From: an uncultured Lachnospiraceae bacterium
GTDB lineage: Bacteria > Bacillota > Clostridia > Lachnospirales > Lachnospiraceae
NCBI GenBank assembly: GCA_910586705.1
Contig: CAJUJK010000021.1
Coordinates: forward strand, 23,001-65,904
Reading direction: 5' to 3'
DNA: 42,904 bases
Part shown: positions 17,928-26,669 of the stretch, in pieces
Position numbering within the stretch: the stretch's first letter is position 1
How the letters are laid out: each line of letters begins with the position of its first letter
Notes under the pieces: generated by a model
What the model was told of the DNA's origin: nothing
The model's input: the letters and a program-made list of their open reading frames with translations, nothing else
Database searches by the model: none
Made by a program: the position numbers and the translations under genes

Positions 17928-18983
17928 TCAGATGACCTTCGTCTGCATCCCATCGGGATCCTGCGCGAACTGAATCGCCATCTCCCGGTCGATCTTTCCC
18001 TCGTAAAACAACTGGATGATGGCATCGTCCATGGTGATCATCCCCATCTTGCGGTTGGTCTGCATGACGGACGCAAGCTGGTGCGATTTTCCCTCACGGA
18101 TCAGGTTTCTGACCGCATGATTCGCGTGCATCACCTCAAATGCCGCCACTCTGCCCTCTCCATCCATCGTCGGGATGAGCTGCTGGGAAATGACAGCCTC
18201 CAAGACGTTTGCAAGCTGTACTCTGATCTGCTGCTGCTGATGGGGCGGGAATACGTCGATCACACGGTCCACGGTACTTGCCGCACCGATGGTATGCAGG
18301 GTGGAAAGCACAAGGTGCCCGGTCTCAGCCGCCGTGATCGCCACGCTTATGGTTTCAAAGTCGCGCATCTCACCGACCAGAATCACATCCGGGTCTTCAC
18401 GCAGCGCCGCCCGCAGGGCGTTGGCATAACTCTGGGAATCCAGCCCGATCTCCCTCTGGTTTACCATGGCGCACTTGTGCTGGTGCAGATACTCGATGGG
18501 ATCCTCCAGCGTGATCACGTGGGCATCCCTGTTATTGTTGATTTTGTCAATGATAGCCGCCAGCGTGGTAGACTTACCGCTTCCCGTAGGTCCTGTCACA
18601 AGAATCAGCCCTCTTTTGCGCTCATAGAGGTTGACAACAGACATCGGCACGCCCAGTTTCTCCGGCGCCGGAACCTGTGTGCCTACCAGACGCAGCGCCA
18701 GAGCCGCGGAACCTCTCTGCTTGTAGACGTTGACACGGTACCGCCCCAGTTCCGGAATCGAGAAGGACATGTCATACTCGCCCCGCTCATCAAAACGTTC
18801 ACGCTGTACATCATTCATAATGGAATAGGCGACCGACAGCGTGTCCTGCGGCATCATCTTCGGGTAATCCATGGTAATCAGATTTCCATTCACGCGCATC
18901 TTGGGCGGTATTCCCACTGTGATATGTACATCTGACGCACCGGCATTCTTCGCCGCCTGCATAATCTCCTGTATCGTCGGCAT
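17928..18983 (-). CDS. pilT: Pilus retraction ATPase PilT
   Basis: The 351-residue hexameric ATPase drives pilus retraction. It has the N-terminal PAS-like domain (SDVHITVGIPPKMRVNG), Walker A GPTGSGKST (131-139), Asp box LEDPIEYL (159-166), the PilT-specific ALRAALREDPDVILVGEMRD (Walker B, about 189-208) and His box AAETGHLVLSTLHT (218-231). Length and C-terminus (QFAQDPDGMQTKVI) fit PilT rather than PilB. It follows the HD-domain gene by 36 bases, probably in one operon. The stop codon abuts directly on the darT remnant, so a foreign segment joined exactly at the gene end. The last residues may therefore not be native. Confidence 0.95.
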   Translation of the reverse strand: MPTIQEIMQAAKNAGASDVHITVGIPPKMRVNGNLITMDYPKMMPQDTLSVAYSIMNDVQRERFDERGEYDMSFSIPELGRYRVNVYKQRGSAALALRLVGTQVPAPEKLGVPMSVVNLYERKRGLILVTGPTGSGKSTTLAAIIDKINNNRDAHVITLEDPIEYLHQHKCAMVNQREIGLDSQSYANALRAALREDPDVILVGEMRDFETISVAITAAETGHLVLSTLHTIGAASTVDRVIDVFPPHQQQQIRVQLANVLEAVISQQLIPTMDGEGRVAAFEVMHANHAVRNLIREGKSHQLASVMQTNRKMGMITMDDAIIQLFYEGKIDREMAIQFAQDPDGMQTKVI

Positions 18984-19019
18984 TTCCGATTTCCCCCTCT
19001 TATCGTATTTTAGCAGTTC

Positions 19020-20147
19020 CTATGGAACCACCACTTCCAGATACTCCTCTTCTTCCACTTCTATCCCGTTTTTCTTCAGCAAATCCATATTCATCACATG
19101 ACGGTTGTCCAATGTCCTCATAATATCCCTGATCTCCAGATCCTCATAAAGATCCATGTCCGCCAGATCAATCACGCTGTTATCGCGGAACATCAAGATT
19201 AAAGGCCGCAGAATATCCGCCTCATTCGCTGCAAGGACAAGCGCTTTCTCCCCGGTATTCAGCTCCACACTGACTCCGGGCACCAGAATATTGACGGACT
19301 GGATCAGCGCCTCCACCACTCTGCTGTGGTATACTTTGGGATTGTCCAAAAGGAATTTCAACGCTTCCACCTCAGATGCCGGCTCCTCGTCCATCTTCAT
19401 GGCGGTCATCCTGTCATAAGTTTCCGCCACCGCCAGCACCCGCGCCCCGTTCACCAGCCGGATCGAGGAAATATCCTCTCCCGTTTTCATGCTGGTCAGC
19501 ATCTTGTATGCCTGAGAGCAGATTCGTTTGATGTTAGGCTTCGTGGAAAAAGCTGTTTCAAGAAGGGCGTGTCCCCTCTCCTCCCGGATTTCCATCGTCA
19601 TATCAACCAGAGTGCCACCCGCGGCAGCCTCATCCTCGAATCGCATAATCTTTCCGATATCATGGACGAGCGCGGCTTCCACCGTCTCCATCTGCTCCTC
19701 CACCTTCAAATTCATAACATGCGCTATCATCGCACAGAGAATCGCCACATTCAGGGAATGCTTATATATGTAATCCTCCTTACTGCGCAAATTCTGCAGA
19801 AAATTAATTCTGGCATCCATATGTCCGTAGTTCTTGATTATGTTGGAAGCGATCATCTGGGTTCTCTGCGCCCTTCCGCTCTCCGCAATGGCATCCAGTT
19901 CCTCCCGGATCGAAAACACGCACATGGTCTGAAACCGCTCAAATTCCACGTCCGCCCTCGTCATGGGCGGCACGGGCTCCGCGGGCTCCAGAATAAAAAT
20001 CCCCAGCAGCCCGAAATTCCGCACACTGTTGATGCCCTGCACCGTCAGTCTGGAATTTCTCTCATAAAGCAGGACGCCATTTTTATTATAGATAGGACGT
20101 GCAAGTCTCATTCCGGTCTTCAAATCTTCGCTCTTTATAAAACGCAT
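19020..20147 (-). CDS. HD-domain protein of the HD-GYP type with degenerate GYP motif
   Basis: The 375-residue protein has an N-terminal region ending with EPAEPVPPMTRADVEFERF, then an HD domain: His130 in YKHSLNVAIL, and LVHDIGK (His162-Asp163, Lys166). HD-GYP proteins hydrolyse cyclic di-GMP. Here the expected HHE...GYP signature is replaced by SQAYKMLTSMKTGEDISSI, and the usual ADVYDALT is AETYDRMTA, so activity is doubtful; it may act as a binding or sensor protein. A C-terminal extension (about 290-375) has no clear match. It is 36 bases upstream of pilT, suggesting a role in pilus retraction or in coupling the pilus to c-di-GMP. ATG 20147 has GGAGG upstream. Confidence 0.8.
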   Translation of the reverse strand: MRFIKSEDLKTGMRLARPIYNKNGVLLYERNSRLTVQGINSVRNFGLLGIFILEPAEPVPPMTRADVEFERFQTMCVFSIREELDAIAESGRAQRTQMIASNIIKNYGHMDARINFLQNLRSKEDYIYKHSLNVAILCAMIAHVMNLKVEEQMETVEAALVHDIGKIMRFEDEAAAGGTLVDMTMEIREERGHALLETAFSTKPNIKRICSQAYKMLTSMKTGEDISSIRLVNGARVLAVAETYDRMTAMKMDEEPASEVEALKFLLDNPKVYHSRVVEALIQSVNILVPGVSVELNTGEKALVLAANEADILRPLILMFRDNSVIDLADMDLYEDLEIRDIMRTLDNRHVMNMDLLKKNGIEVEEEEYLEVVVP

Positions 20148-20228
20148 TGTCCCATTCCTCCATTCTGTCTCTATCTTCTCCCCGGCGCTGCGTCTGTACC
20201 GCGACCGGGTTTCTGCCCCAAACTTTTT

Positions 20229-20873
20229 TTATGCGATGCCGCAGGACTCATAACCTTCTTTCAGTTTTTCCAGCGCCCGCTTCTCTATTCTGGACACATA
20301 GCTTCTGGAAATGCCGAGTCTGTGGCCGATCTCCCGCTGCGTGATCTCCTGTCCGCTCAAAAGTCCGTATCGCATCAGAATAATCTCCCGCTCCCTGTCC
20401 GAGAGCCTCTCCGTGATCAGACCTTTGAGTCTGTGCAGCTTATCCTCCACTTCCATCCTGTCGACCACGTCCACCTGATCCTGCTCGATCACGTCAAGCA
20501 GGCTGATCTCATTGCCCTCCCTGTCCGTACCGATCGGTTCATACAAAGATACTTCCCGGGAAGTCTTTTTCTTTGCCCTGAGGAGCATCAGCAGTTCATT
20601 GTCTATGCAGCGCGACGCATAGGTGCTCAGTTTCCCCTTTCCCGCGTCGAAAGAATCTATCGCCTTAATCAATCCGATGGTGCCGATGGATATGAGATCT
20701 TCCATGTCCTCGTCCACATTCTGGTATTTCTTGGCAATATGCGCCACCAGACGCAGATTCCGCTCTACCAGAATCCCTTTGGCCTCTCCACGCTCTCTTT
20801 CGCTGCCTGTTTTAAGCTGCCCCAGATATACGGCCTCATCCTTCGCAGAAAGTGGCTGGCTGAATGTTTTCAA
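20229..20873 (-). CDS. sigK: Sporulation sigma factor SigK, form without pro-sequence
   Basis: Late mother-cell sigma factor. The 214 residues contain region 2 (RNLRLVAHIAKKYQNVDEDM, then EDLISIGTIGLIKAIDSFDA) and region 4 with an HTH (ITQREIGHRLGISRSYVSRI). The segment KKKTSREVSLYEPIGTDREG followed by NEISLLDVI is diagnostic for SigK. Translation begins at TTG (20873) after GGAGG with 6-base spacing, giving MKTFSQPLSAKDEA. This aligns with the first residues of mature Bacillus SigK, so the inhibitory pro-sequence cleaved by SpoIVFB is absent. The gene is continuous, without a skin-type element. A vegetative-looking promoter precedes it (20971-20999). Confidence 0.93.
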   Translation of the reverse strand: MKTFSQPLSAKDEAVYLGQLKTGSERERGEAKGILVERNLRLVAHIAKKYQNVDEDMEDLISIGTIGLIKAIDSFDAGKGKLSTYASRCIDNELLMLLRAKKKTSREVSLYEPIGTDREGNEISLLDVIEQDQVDVVDRMEVEDKLHRLKGLITERLSDREREIILMRYGLLSGQEITQREIGHRLGISRSYVSRIEKRALEKLKEGYESCGIA

Positions 20874-20970
20874 AAGGAGCCTCCAAAGTCCATTTACTCT
20901 ATTCTATGACCCGGTGGCTTCCCAAGTGCCTTTCCATCTGTCCCAATTATAAATAGGCACTCTTCATTAT

Positions 20971-20999
20971 ATTATACAAGCATAGCAGGTGAAAGTCAA
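20971..20999 (-). promoter_or_regulatory. SigA-type promoter upstream of sigK
   Basis: On the minus strand TTGACT (20999-20994) is 17 bases from TATAAT (20976-20971), about 100 bases before the TTG start. The -35 box overlaps the last codons of hemW. No clear SigE-type -10 (CATACAnT) was seen. Confidence 0.6.
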
Positions 21000-22159
21000 A
21001 ATAGAAACGCCGCAAATACCGCATTGCTCACGTCAATGCCGCGGGGCGTCAGCCGCAGCCGTTCCCCTGCCCGCTCCATAAGCCCCTGTTTTTCAAACAT
21101 GCCGATCTGTTTTCCGTAAATCTCATCCGCGCTTTTTGCGAAATATTGCCGGAACTCCCCCAGATCCACACCTTCTGTCAGTCGAAGCCCCAGAAACATA
21201 AACTCCTCCATCTGCTCCTGCAGGGTGAGAGGCTGCACCTCGCAGCGCCCCGTCTGCCGCAGCATTTTTGCAAACGGCCCAGACTGTATCTCCTCCTTCA
21301 CACAAGCCGCGTAATCCGCCTGCGCGTCCGGGTTTTTCCACCGCACGTTCCCCACCATGGAGGACGCCCCCAGACCGAATCCCACATAATCTCCCCTGCG
21401 CCAGTACACTTTGTTGTGGCGGCACTCCCGCCCCTCTCTGGCATAGTTGGAAATCTCGTAGCGGTGAAACCCCGCCTCTCCAAGAACCGTTCCCGTCAGT
21501 TCGTACATCTCCCGGTCTTCGTCCTCGTCGGGAAACCGATAAGCGTTTTGGTTTACATAAAGTGGAGTCCCCTCCTCCAGAATCAGACTGTACGCGGAAA
21601 TGTGCTCCGGCGAGAGCGCGACGACCCGCTCCAGCGTTCTTCTGTACGAAGCCATGCACTGCCCCGGCAGTCCCGCCATCAGGTCGATATTGATATTGTC
21701 AAATCCCGCCGCCCTTGCCAGACTGTAAGTCTCCAGAAAGCTGCCGTAGTCGTGAATCCGCCCGATACGCGCCAGCTCTTCGTCATCCGTGGACTGCAGT
21801 CCGATGCTGAGGCGATTAATACCATGCGTTATGTAATCGGCGAGTTTCTCCGCCGTCACCGTACCGGGATTGCACTCGATGGTAGTCTCAGCGTCCTCCG
21901 CCACAGAAAAGCCGTCCCTGACCTGTTCCAGAATCCGTCCCGCGTCCCGCGCCGGGAGAAGAGACGGCGTACCCCCTCCAAGAAAGATGGAGACCACTCT
22001 GTGATCTCCATAAAATACCGACTGTTCTTTTATTTCCCGCAACAATAAGTTTACATAACTTTCCATCTCCCCGTCGCAAGCCGGTCTGGAAAGAAAATCG
22101 CAGTACAGACATTTCTTTACGCAGAACGGTATGTGGATATAGATGCTTAAATCTCTCAT
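20996..22159 (-). CDS. hemW: Radical SAM heme chaperone HemW
   Basis: The 387-residue protein has IHIPFCVKKCLYCDF with the [4Fe-4S]-binding C13, C17 and C20. The following Asp-Phe is typical of HemW, whereas HemN has a fourth Cys. Other signatures are SIFLGGGTPSLL, TIECNPGTV and RLSIGLQS, plus a HemN-type C-terminal winged-helix domain (about 310-387). HemW delivers heme to haem proteins; it was formerly called coproporphyrinogen III oxidase. It follows lepA by 45 bases, the common Firmicutes order. ATG 22159 has AGGAGG upstream. Confidence 0.95.
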   Translation of the reverse strand: MRDLSIYIHIPFCVKKCLYCDFLSRPACDGEMESYVNLLLREIKEQSVFYGDHRVVSIFLGGGTPSLLPARDAGRILEQVRDGFSVAEDAETTIECNPGTVTAEKLADYITHGINRLSIGLQSTDDEELARIGRIHDYGSFLETYSLARAAGFDNINIDLMAGLPGQCMASYRRTLERVVALSPEHISAYSLILEEGTPLYVNQNAYRFPDEDEDREMYELTGTVLGEAGFHRYEISNYAREGRECRHNKVYWRRGDYVGFGLGASSMVGNVRWKNPDAQADYAACVKEEIQSGPFAKMLRQTGRCEVQPLTLQEQMEEFMFLGLRLTEGVDLGEFRQYFAKSADEIYGKQIGMFEKQGLMERAGERLRLTPRGIDVSNAVFAAFLF

Positions 22160-22204
22160 CCTGCCTCCTGTGCGGGCGTTCCCAGACTGCCCGCTTCCTG
22201 CCTC

Positions 22205-24010
22205 CTAGTTGTCATCCAGCTTCAGCACGCTCATAAAGGCGCTCTGGGGGATCTCCACATTGCCCACCTGACGCATCCGCTTCTTGCCTTCCTTCTGTTT
22301 TTCGAGCAGTTTCTTCTTCCGGGTGATGTCACCGCCGTAACACTTGGCGAGCACGTCCTTGCGCATCGCCTTGACCGTCTCTCTGGCGATGATCTTTCCG
22401 CCCACCGCCGCCTGAATGGGAATCTCGAAGAGGTGCCTCGGAATCTCATCTTTCAGCTTTTCACACATCTTCCTGCCCCGCTCATAGGCGCTGTCCGCAT
22501 GGACGATAAAGGAGAGCGCGTCCACCTCGTCGTGGTTGATCAGAATATCCAGCTTCACAAGCTTGGACTGCTCGTACCCCTTTAACTCATAGTCAAAAGA
22601 GGCGTATCCTCTGGAACGGGATTTCAGCGCGTCGAAAAAGTCATAAATAATCTCATTCAGAGGCAGATCGTATTTTAAGAGCGCCCGGGACGACTCAATG
22701 TACTCGGTGCTGATGTACCTGCCGCGCCGCTCCTGGCAAAGCTGCATGATCGGACCGATAAACTCCGTGGTCACCATGATCTCCGCGCTGACCACCGGCT
22801 CCTCCATGTAGTCGATCTCGGAAGGATCGGGCAGATTGGAGGGATTGGTCAGCTCGGTCATCTCCCCGTTTGTCTTGTATACTCTGTAAATAACGCCCGG
22901 CGCGGTGGTCACCAGATCCAGATTGTACTCGCGCTCCAGACGCTCCTGTATGATCTCCAGATGCAGAAGTCCCAAAAAACCGCAGCGGAACCCGAAGCCC
23001 AGCGCGATGGAAGTCTCCGGCTCATAGTTTAACGAAGCGTCGTTGAGTTTCAGCTTCTCCAGCGCGTCCCGCAGATCCGGGTACTTCGCCCCGTCCGCCG
23101 GATACATGCCGCAGTAGACCATGGAGTTGACCTTCTTGTAGCCGGGAAGCGGCGCTGCACAGGGATTGTCCACATCCGTCACCGTATCGCCCACGGCGGT
23201 GTCCTTCACGTTCTTGATGGAGGCGGTGAGATACCCCACCATCCCCGCTGTCAGCTCGTCGCAGGGGATAAACTGTCCCGCGCCGAAATACCCGACTTCC
23301 ACCACCTCCGCGGTGGCTCCCGTCGCCATCATCCTGATCTTCGTGCCCTTTTTTATCCTGCCCTCCTTGATGCGGCAGAACACGATCACGCCCTTGTAGG
23401 AATCGTAGACGGAATCAAAGATCAGCGCCTGCAGCGGATTGTCCGGGCTGCCGTCTGGCGCGGGAATCTTCTCCACGATCGCCTCAAGCACCTCCTCGAT
23501 ACCGATGCCGTTCTTTGCGGAAATGAGCGGCGCGTCCTGCGCCTCAATGCCGATCACATCCTCGATCTCATTTTTCACACGCTCCGGGTCCGCGCTGGGC
23601 AGATCAATCTTATTGATCACGGGGAACACGTCCAGATCGTGGTCCAACGCCAGATAGACGTTCGCCAGCGTCTGCGCCTCGATGCCCTGCGCCGCGTCTA
23701 CCACAAGAATCGCCCCGTCGCACGCCGCGAGGGAACGGCTCACTTCATAATTAAAATCCACATGCCCGGGCGTGTCGATCAGGTTAAAAATATACTCGTT
23801 CCCGTCCTTCGCCTGATAGACGATGCGCACAGTCTGGGCTTTGATGGTGATGCCCCTCTCCCGCTCCAAATCCATATTGTCCAGTATCTGCGCCTGCATC
23901 TCGCGGCTGGTGAGAAGCCCCGTCTGCTCGATGATCCGGTCCGCCAGCGTGGACTTGCCGTGGTCGATATGCGCGACGATACAAAAATTTCTGATTTTAC
24001 TCTGGTCCAT
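22205..24010 (-). CDS. lepA: Elongation factor 4 (LepA), translational GTPase
   Basis: The 601-residue protein has all G motifs: AHIDHGKST (13-21), RGITIKAQTV, DTPGHVDF, NKIDLPSADP and SAKNGIG, then EF-G-like domains II, III and V and the LepA-specific C-terminal domain (DVLAKCYGGDITRKKKLLEK near the end). EF4 acts on stalled ribosomes. Start 24010 (MDQSKIRNFC) is chosen because GGAGGAAGTT lies directly before it; ATG 24022 lies inside that SD region. It is downstream of spoIIP, upstream of hemW, all same strand. Confidence 0.97.
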   Translation of the reverse strand: MDQSKIRNFCIVAHIDHGKSTLADRIIEQTGLLTSREMQAQILDNMDLERERGITIKAQTVRIVYQAKDGNEYIFNLIDTPGHVDFNYEVSRSLAACDGAILVVDAAQGIEAQTLANVYLALDHDLDVFPVINKIDLPSADPERVKNEIEDVIGIEAQDAPLISAKNGIGIEEVLEAIVEKIPAPDGSPDNPLQALIFDSVYDSYKGVIVFCRIKEGRIKKGTKIRMMATGATAEVVEVGYFGAGQFIPCDELTAGMVGYLTASIKNVKDTAVGDTVTDVDNPCAAPLPGYKKVNSMVYCGMYPADGAKYPDLRDALEKLKLNDASLNYEPETSIALGFGFRCGFLGLLHLEIIQERLEREYNLDLVTTAPGVIYRVYKTNGEMTELTNPSNLPDPSEIDYMEEPVVSAEIMVTTEFIGPIMQLCQERRGRYISTEYIESSRALLKYDLPLNEIIYDFFDALKSRSRGYASFDYELKGYEQSKLVKLDILINHDEVDALSFIVHADSAYERGRKMCEKLKDEIPRHLFEIPIQAAVGGKIIARETVKAMRKDVLAKCYGGDITRKKKLLEKQKEGKKRMRQVGNVEIPQSAFMSVLKLDDN

Positions 24011-24084
24011 AACTTCCTCCATTCTTCACATGGAGAAAGTATACCAAATCCGCGGCTTGCTGTCTATATTTAATCCCCCTCAGA

Positions 24085-25398
24085 CTACTCCTCAGACGCC
24101 TCCTCCCCGGTATCCTCTCCCCGCTCCGGCTCCCTGCCGGAAAAAACCAGATCCAGCACGTGCGCCAAAACATCACATGCGTTATGTATCTCCTCCTCCG
24201 TATTGTTCTGCGCGCCCAGTTCGATCAACAGGGATCTGGGGCAAAGGTGCATATTGTAGCGGTACGCCTTCAGATAGATTCTGCGTGCAATTCCGGGATA
24301 ATACTCGTTACACGCCGCCTGCATCTGGAAGGACAACGCCAGATTGTCCTCCAGATAGGGGTTCTCCAACTGCGTAATCGCTCCCTTTTTCGTCCGGCAC
24401 AGACCGTTAAAAAACATAAACTGCGCGGTGGGCCGCCCCTGCAGTTCCATGACGAGACGCCTGTCCGCCGGCATCTCATCCCGGTGCAGGTCTATTACCA
24501 CTTCTATGGAAGGGTTATCCCGCAAAATCGCCTCTATGGAAGGCAGGGAGTTGTTGTAGGCATAAGCCCTGTCCTCATCGTAGCAGCCTGTGTCATGTAT
24601 CACATTATACCCGTAATTTTCCCGCAGAAGCTCCGCCAGATATTCTCCCGCCCCCAGAATCCCGCTGTTCTCGTCGCCGGGAACGGAATCCACGAAGCTT
24701 TCTTTGGAGTGGGTGTGGTAAAGCAGAATCTGGGGCGCGTCCGCATCCCCCCGGATGCGCATATCCTTCTCCAGAAGTGTTTCCGCCCGCAGCAGTTCCT
24801 CCCCCGCAACGGTGGTGCTGTCCACCGCGTAAAAAGCCTTGATCAGCGCCTCGTAGGAAGTCAGTTCCTCCCACTGGTAGCGGTAGCTTTTTTCCTCCAC
24901 ACAGGCAAACGACTGTTCCTCCTTCTCGTCTTCCGCAGGCTCTTCCTCCGCCTGCTCCGCGGATAAATAACGCTCATTTTCCTTAAGAAACGCCGACTCC
25001 ATATTCTTTTCCAGATGCATGGCGTCATCGCCGTACTCCAGTGCTTCCTCCGGCAGCCCCCTGTGGTCCTCATCGCTCCCCTCCGGCAGAAGAAGTCTGG
25101 CGTAATCGCTCTCCGTCACGCCCTCTCCCCCGTTCTCCAGCGCATAGAGCAGCCCCGGATACGGGAAAAGCAGCGCCCCTCTCCAGAAGTCATTTCCCGA
25201 GGCAGGAACGTCCGTCTCACTCATTCTGCGGATCCCGGGCAGATATGGCTCCATCACCAGTTCCTCCGCAATCCCGTGCAGGGCGGAAACTTCCGTCTTT
25301 TTTTCTCTCTCCCGCAAAAGCTCCACGCATCCGAATCCGAGAGCAATGATAACAACTGCTATTAAAATAATTTTCAGCCACTTTCTATTCTTGTACAT
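24085..25398 (-). CDS. spoIIP: Stage II sporulation protein P, cell wall amidase/endopeptidase
   Basis: The 437-residue protein has one N-terminal membrane segment (WLKIILIAVVIIALGFGCV), a long acidic linker (Glu-rich near residues 140-165), then the SpoIIP/N-acetylmuramoyl-L-alanine amidase domain from about residue 225: ILLYHTHSKESF with the zinc-binding His, VVIDLHRDEMP, and SLLIELGAQNNTEEEI. With SpoIID and SpoIIM it degrades septal peptidoglycan during engulfment. It sits between gpr and lepA, as in many spore formers. The ATG at 25398 has only a weak SD. Confidence 0.93.
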   Translation of the reverse strand: MYKNRKWLKIILIAVVIIALGFGCVELLREREKKTEVSALHGIAEELVMEPYLPGIRRMSETDVPASGNDFWRGALLFPYPGLLYALENGGEGVTESDYARLLLPEGSDEDHRGLPEEALEYGDDAMHLEKNMESAFLKENERYLSAEQAEEEPAEDEKEEQSFACVEEKSYRYQWEELTSYEALIKAFYAVDSTTVAGEELLRAETLLEKDMRIRGDADAPQILLYHTHSKESFVDSVPGDENSGILGAGEYLAELLRENYGYNVIHDTGCYDEDRAYAYNNSLPSIEAILRDNPSIEVVIDLHRDEMPADRRLVMELQGRPTAQFMFFNGLCRTKKGAITQLENPYLEDNLALSFQMQAACNEYYPGIARRIYLKAYRYNMHLCPRSLLIELGAQNNTEEEIHNACDVLAHVLDLVFSGREPERGEDTGEEASEE

Positions 25399-25446
25399 AC
25401 TAAAGATATATGCACCGCGAATAGAACTTCATACCAACACTTCACG

Positions 25447-26325
25447 TCAGAGATTCAGCGCGCCGTTGATCCCGTCGCAGATAATATGGCTGATCTGGCG
25501 GATCTGCTGATCTACGTCCTTTGTGGTCACATACATATTATTCAGTTCTTTGAGGGTGACGGGTCTCTCCCCCATGGCGTCCCCCACGATTGTAGCCGCA
25601 TCCACCACCGTCGGCACGCCAAGCGCCAGCACCGGAATGTGAAGCGTCTCCTCCGTGATGGCGTTTCGGTGGTTTCCCACGCCGGAGCCGGGATGAATGC
25701 CCGTGTTCGTAATCTGGATGGTGCGGTTCAGACGTCTGGTGGAACGTGCCGCCAGCGCGTCGATCGCAATCACCATATCCGGCTTTGTCTCCCCGATCAC
25801 CCCCTTGATGATCTCCGCGGACTCCATGCCCGTCTTCGCCATAACGCCCGGCGCCAGACTGCTCACCAGATGCATCTTTGTGCGGTTGTAAGCCACTTTG
25901 CCATACTCCATCACAATATGCCGGTTGACAAAGAGATTATCCACCACATTCGGTCCGAGGGAATCCGCGGTGACCTCCCGGTTGCCAAGCCCCACCACCA
26001 GAATCGACTGTTCCTTGTCGGGATTCGGCAGGATCCCGCGAAGCTGCTCTGCCAGAATGCGCGATATTTCCTGATGGTAGTCCTCCTCCGGCTCCGTCAT
26101 GGCGGGCGCTTCCAGCGTGATATAGGTGCCCATGGGTTTCCCCAGCGCCTTGGCGCCGTTTTTCGTCTCTATAACCACCCGGGTGATGTGCACGTCGCTC
26201 TCCTCGTCATAGTGCTCTTCCACTTCCACTCCATGAAGCCCGGACTCTTTTTCCCCAATGCCTTCTCTGGCTTCCAACGCCAAGTCCGTCCTGACATTTG
26301 ACCAGCTATCCATAACAATTTCCAT
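25447..26325 (-). CDS. gpr: Germination protease GPR (peptidase A25)
   Basis: The 292-residue protease degrades small acid-soluble spore proteins on germination. Signatures: N-terminal SNVRTDLALEAREGIGEK (pro-region), ILVVGLGNREVTADSLGP, IAIDALAARSTRRLNRTIQI and GIHPGSGVGNHR. It is synthesised as a zymogen and autoprocessed in the spore. Start is ATG 26325 (MEIVMDSW); ATG 26313 is an alternative and neither has ideal SD spacing. It is divergent to rpsT. Confidence 0.95.
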   Translation of the reverse strand: MEIVMDSWSNVRTDLALEAREGIGEKESGLHGVEVEEHYDEESDVHITRVVIETKNGAKALGKPMGTYITLEAPAMTEPEEDYHQEISRILAEQLRGILPNPDKEQSILVVGLGNREVTADSLGPNVVDNLFVNRHIVMEYGKVAYNRTKMHLVSSLAPGVMAKTGMESAEIIKGVIGETKPDMVIAIDALAARSTRRLNRTIQITNTGIHPGSGVGNHRNAITEETLHIPVLALGVPTVVDAATIVGDAMGERPVTLKELNNMYVTTKDVDQQIRQISHIICDGINGALNL

Positions 26326-26535
26326 TCCTTTCCATTCTGACTTTCAACTCGCAAACCCGCGCTTTCAGCGCTCTATGTCCGATTTCATCGGACGTTTGCT
26401 CGTTAACGCTGCAAGAAAAGCAAATGTCTGCTTCGCAGCCGCCTGCTTTTCTTCTGCAGCTGTTATATTTTATGCGCCATTTTCTCTCCCGCCCATTTTG
26501 TTTTCTATTTTTTGCAAAAATAAACAAAATATGTA
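26326..26535. repeat. Hairpin-rich intergenic spacer between gpr and rpsT
   Basis: The 344-base gap between gpr and rpsT holds GTCCGAT-TTC-ATCGGAC (26377-26393) and a longer imperfect inverted repeat at 26409-26459: CTGCAAGAAAAGCA against TGCTTTTCTTCTGCAG, enclosing CTGC-TTC-GCAG. A short minus-strand frame across it shows no coding character. The right end of the gap carries the rpsT promoter. Confidence 0.55.
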
Positions 26536-26564
26536 TTGACATCCCTATTTCCATAATCTAAAAT
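26536..26564 (+). promoter_or_regulatory. rpsT promoter (SigA type)
   Basis: TTGACA (26536-26541) and TAAAAT (26559-26564) are spaced 17 bases apart. This gives a leader of about 100 bases before the rpsT start, room for the autoregulation known for rpsT. Confidence 0.8.
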
Positions 26565-26669
26565 AAGATGCGTGTGTTTCTATTAAGACGTCCGTGTCCG
26601 GCTTTAATGAGACACGTCCCTATAAGAGGTAAGAAAAAAAAGTGTAAATGTTTTGAAATGGAGGATGTT

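Noticed and set aside
19326..20909. 527-codon plus-strand frame spanning two genes
   Set aside because: It is antisense to both the HD protein and sigK, which are well-supported families.
20996..22159. Oxygen-independent coproporphyrinogen oxidase HemN
   Set aside because: The cysteine motif is CxxxCxxCDF without the fourth Cys, as in HemW.
26306..26554. 82-codon minus-strand frame upstream of gpr
   Set aside because: It crosses the hairpin-rich spacer and the rpsT promoter, and its ATG has no SD. Palindromes explain the openness.
26568..26669. Extended N-terminus of ribosomal protein S20
   Set aside because: The frame is open but contains the leader and SD; the family starts with MANIKSA at 26670.
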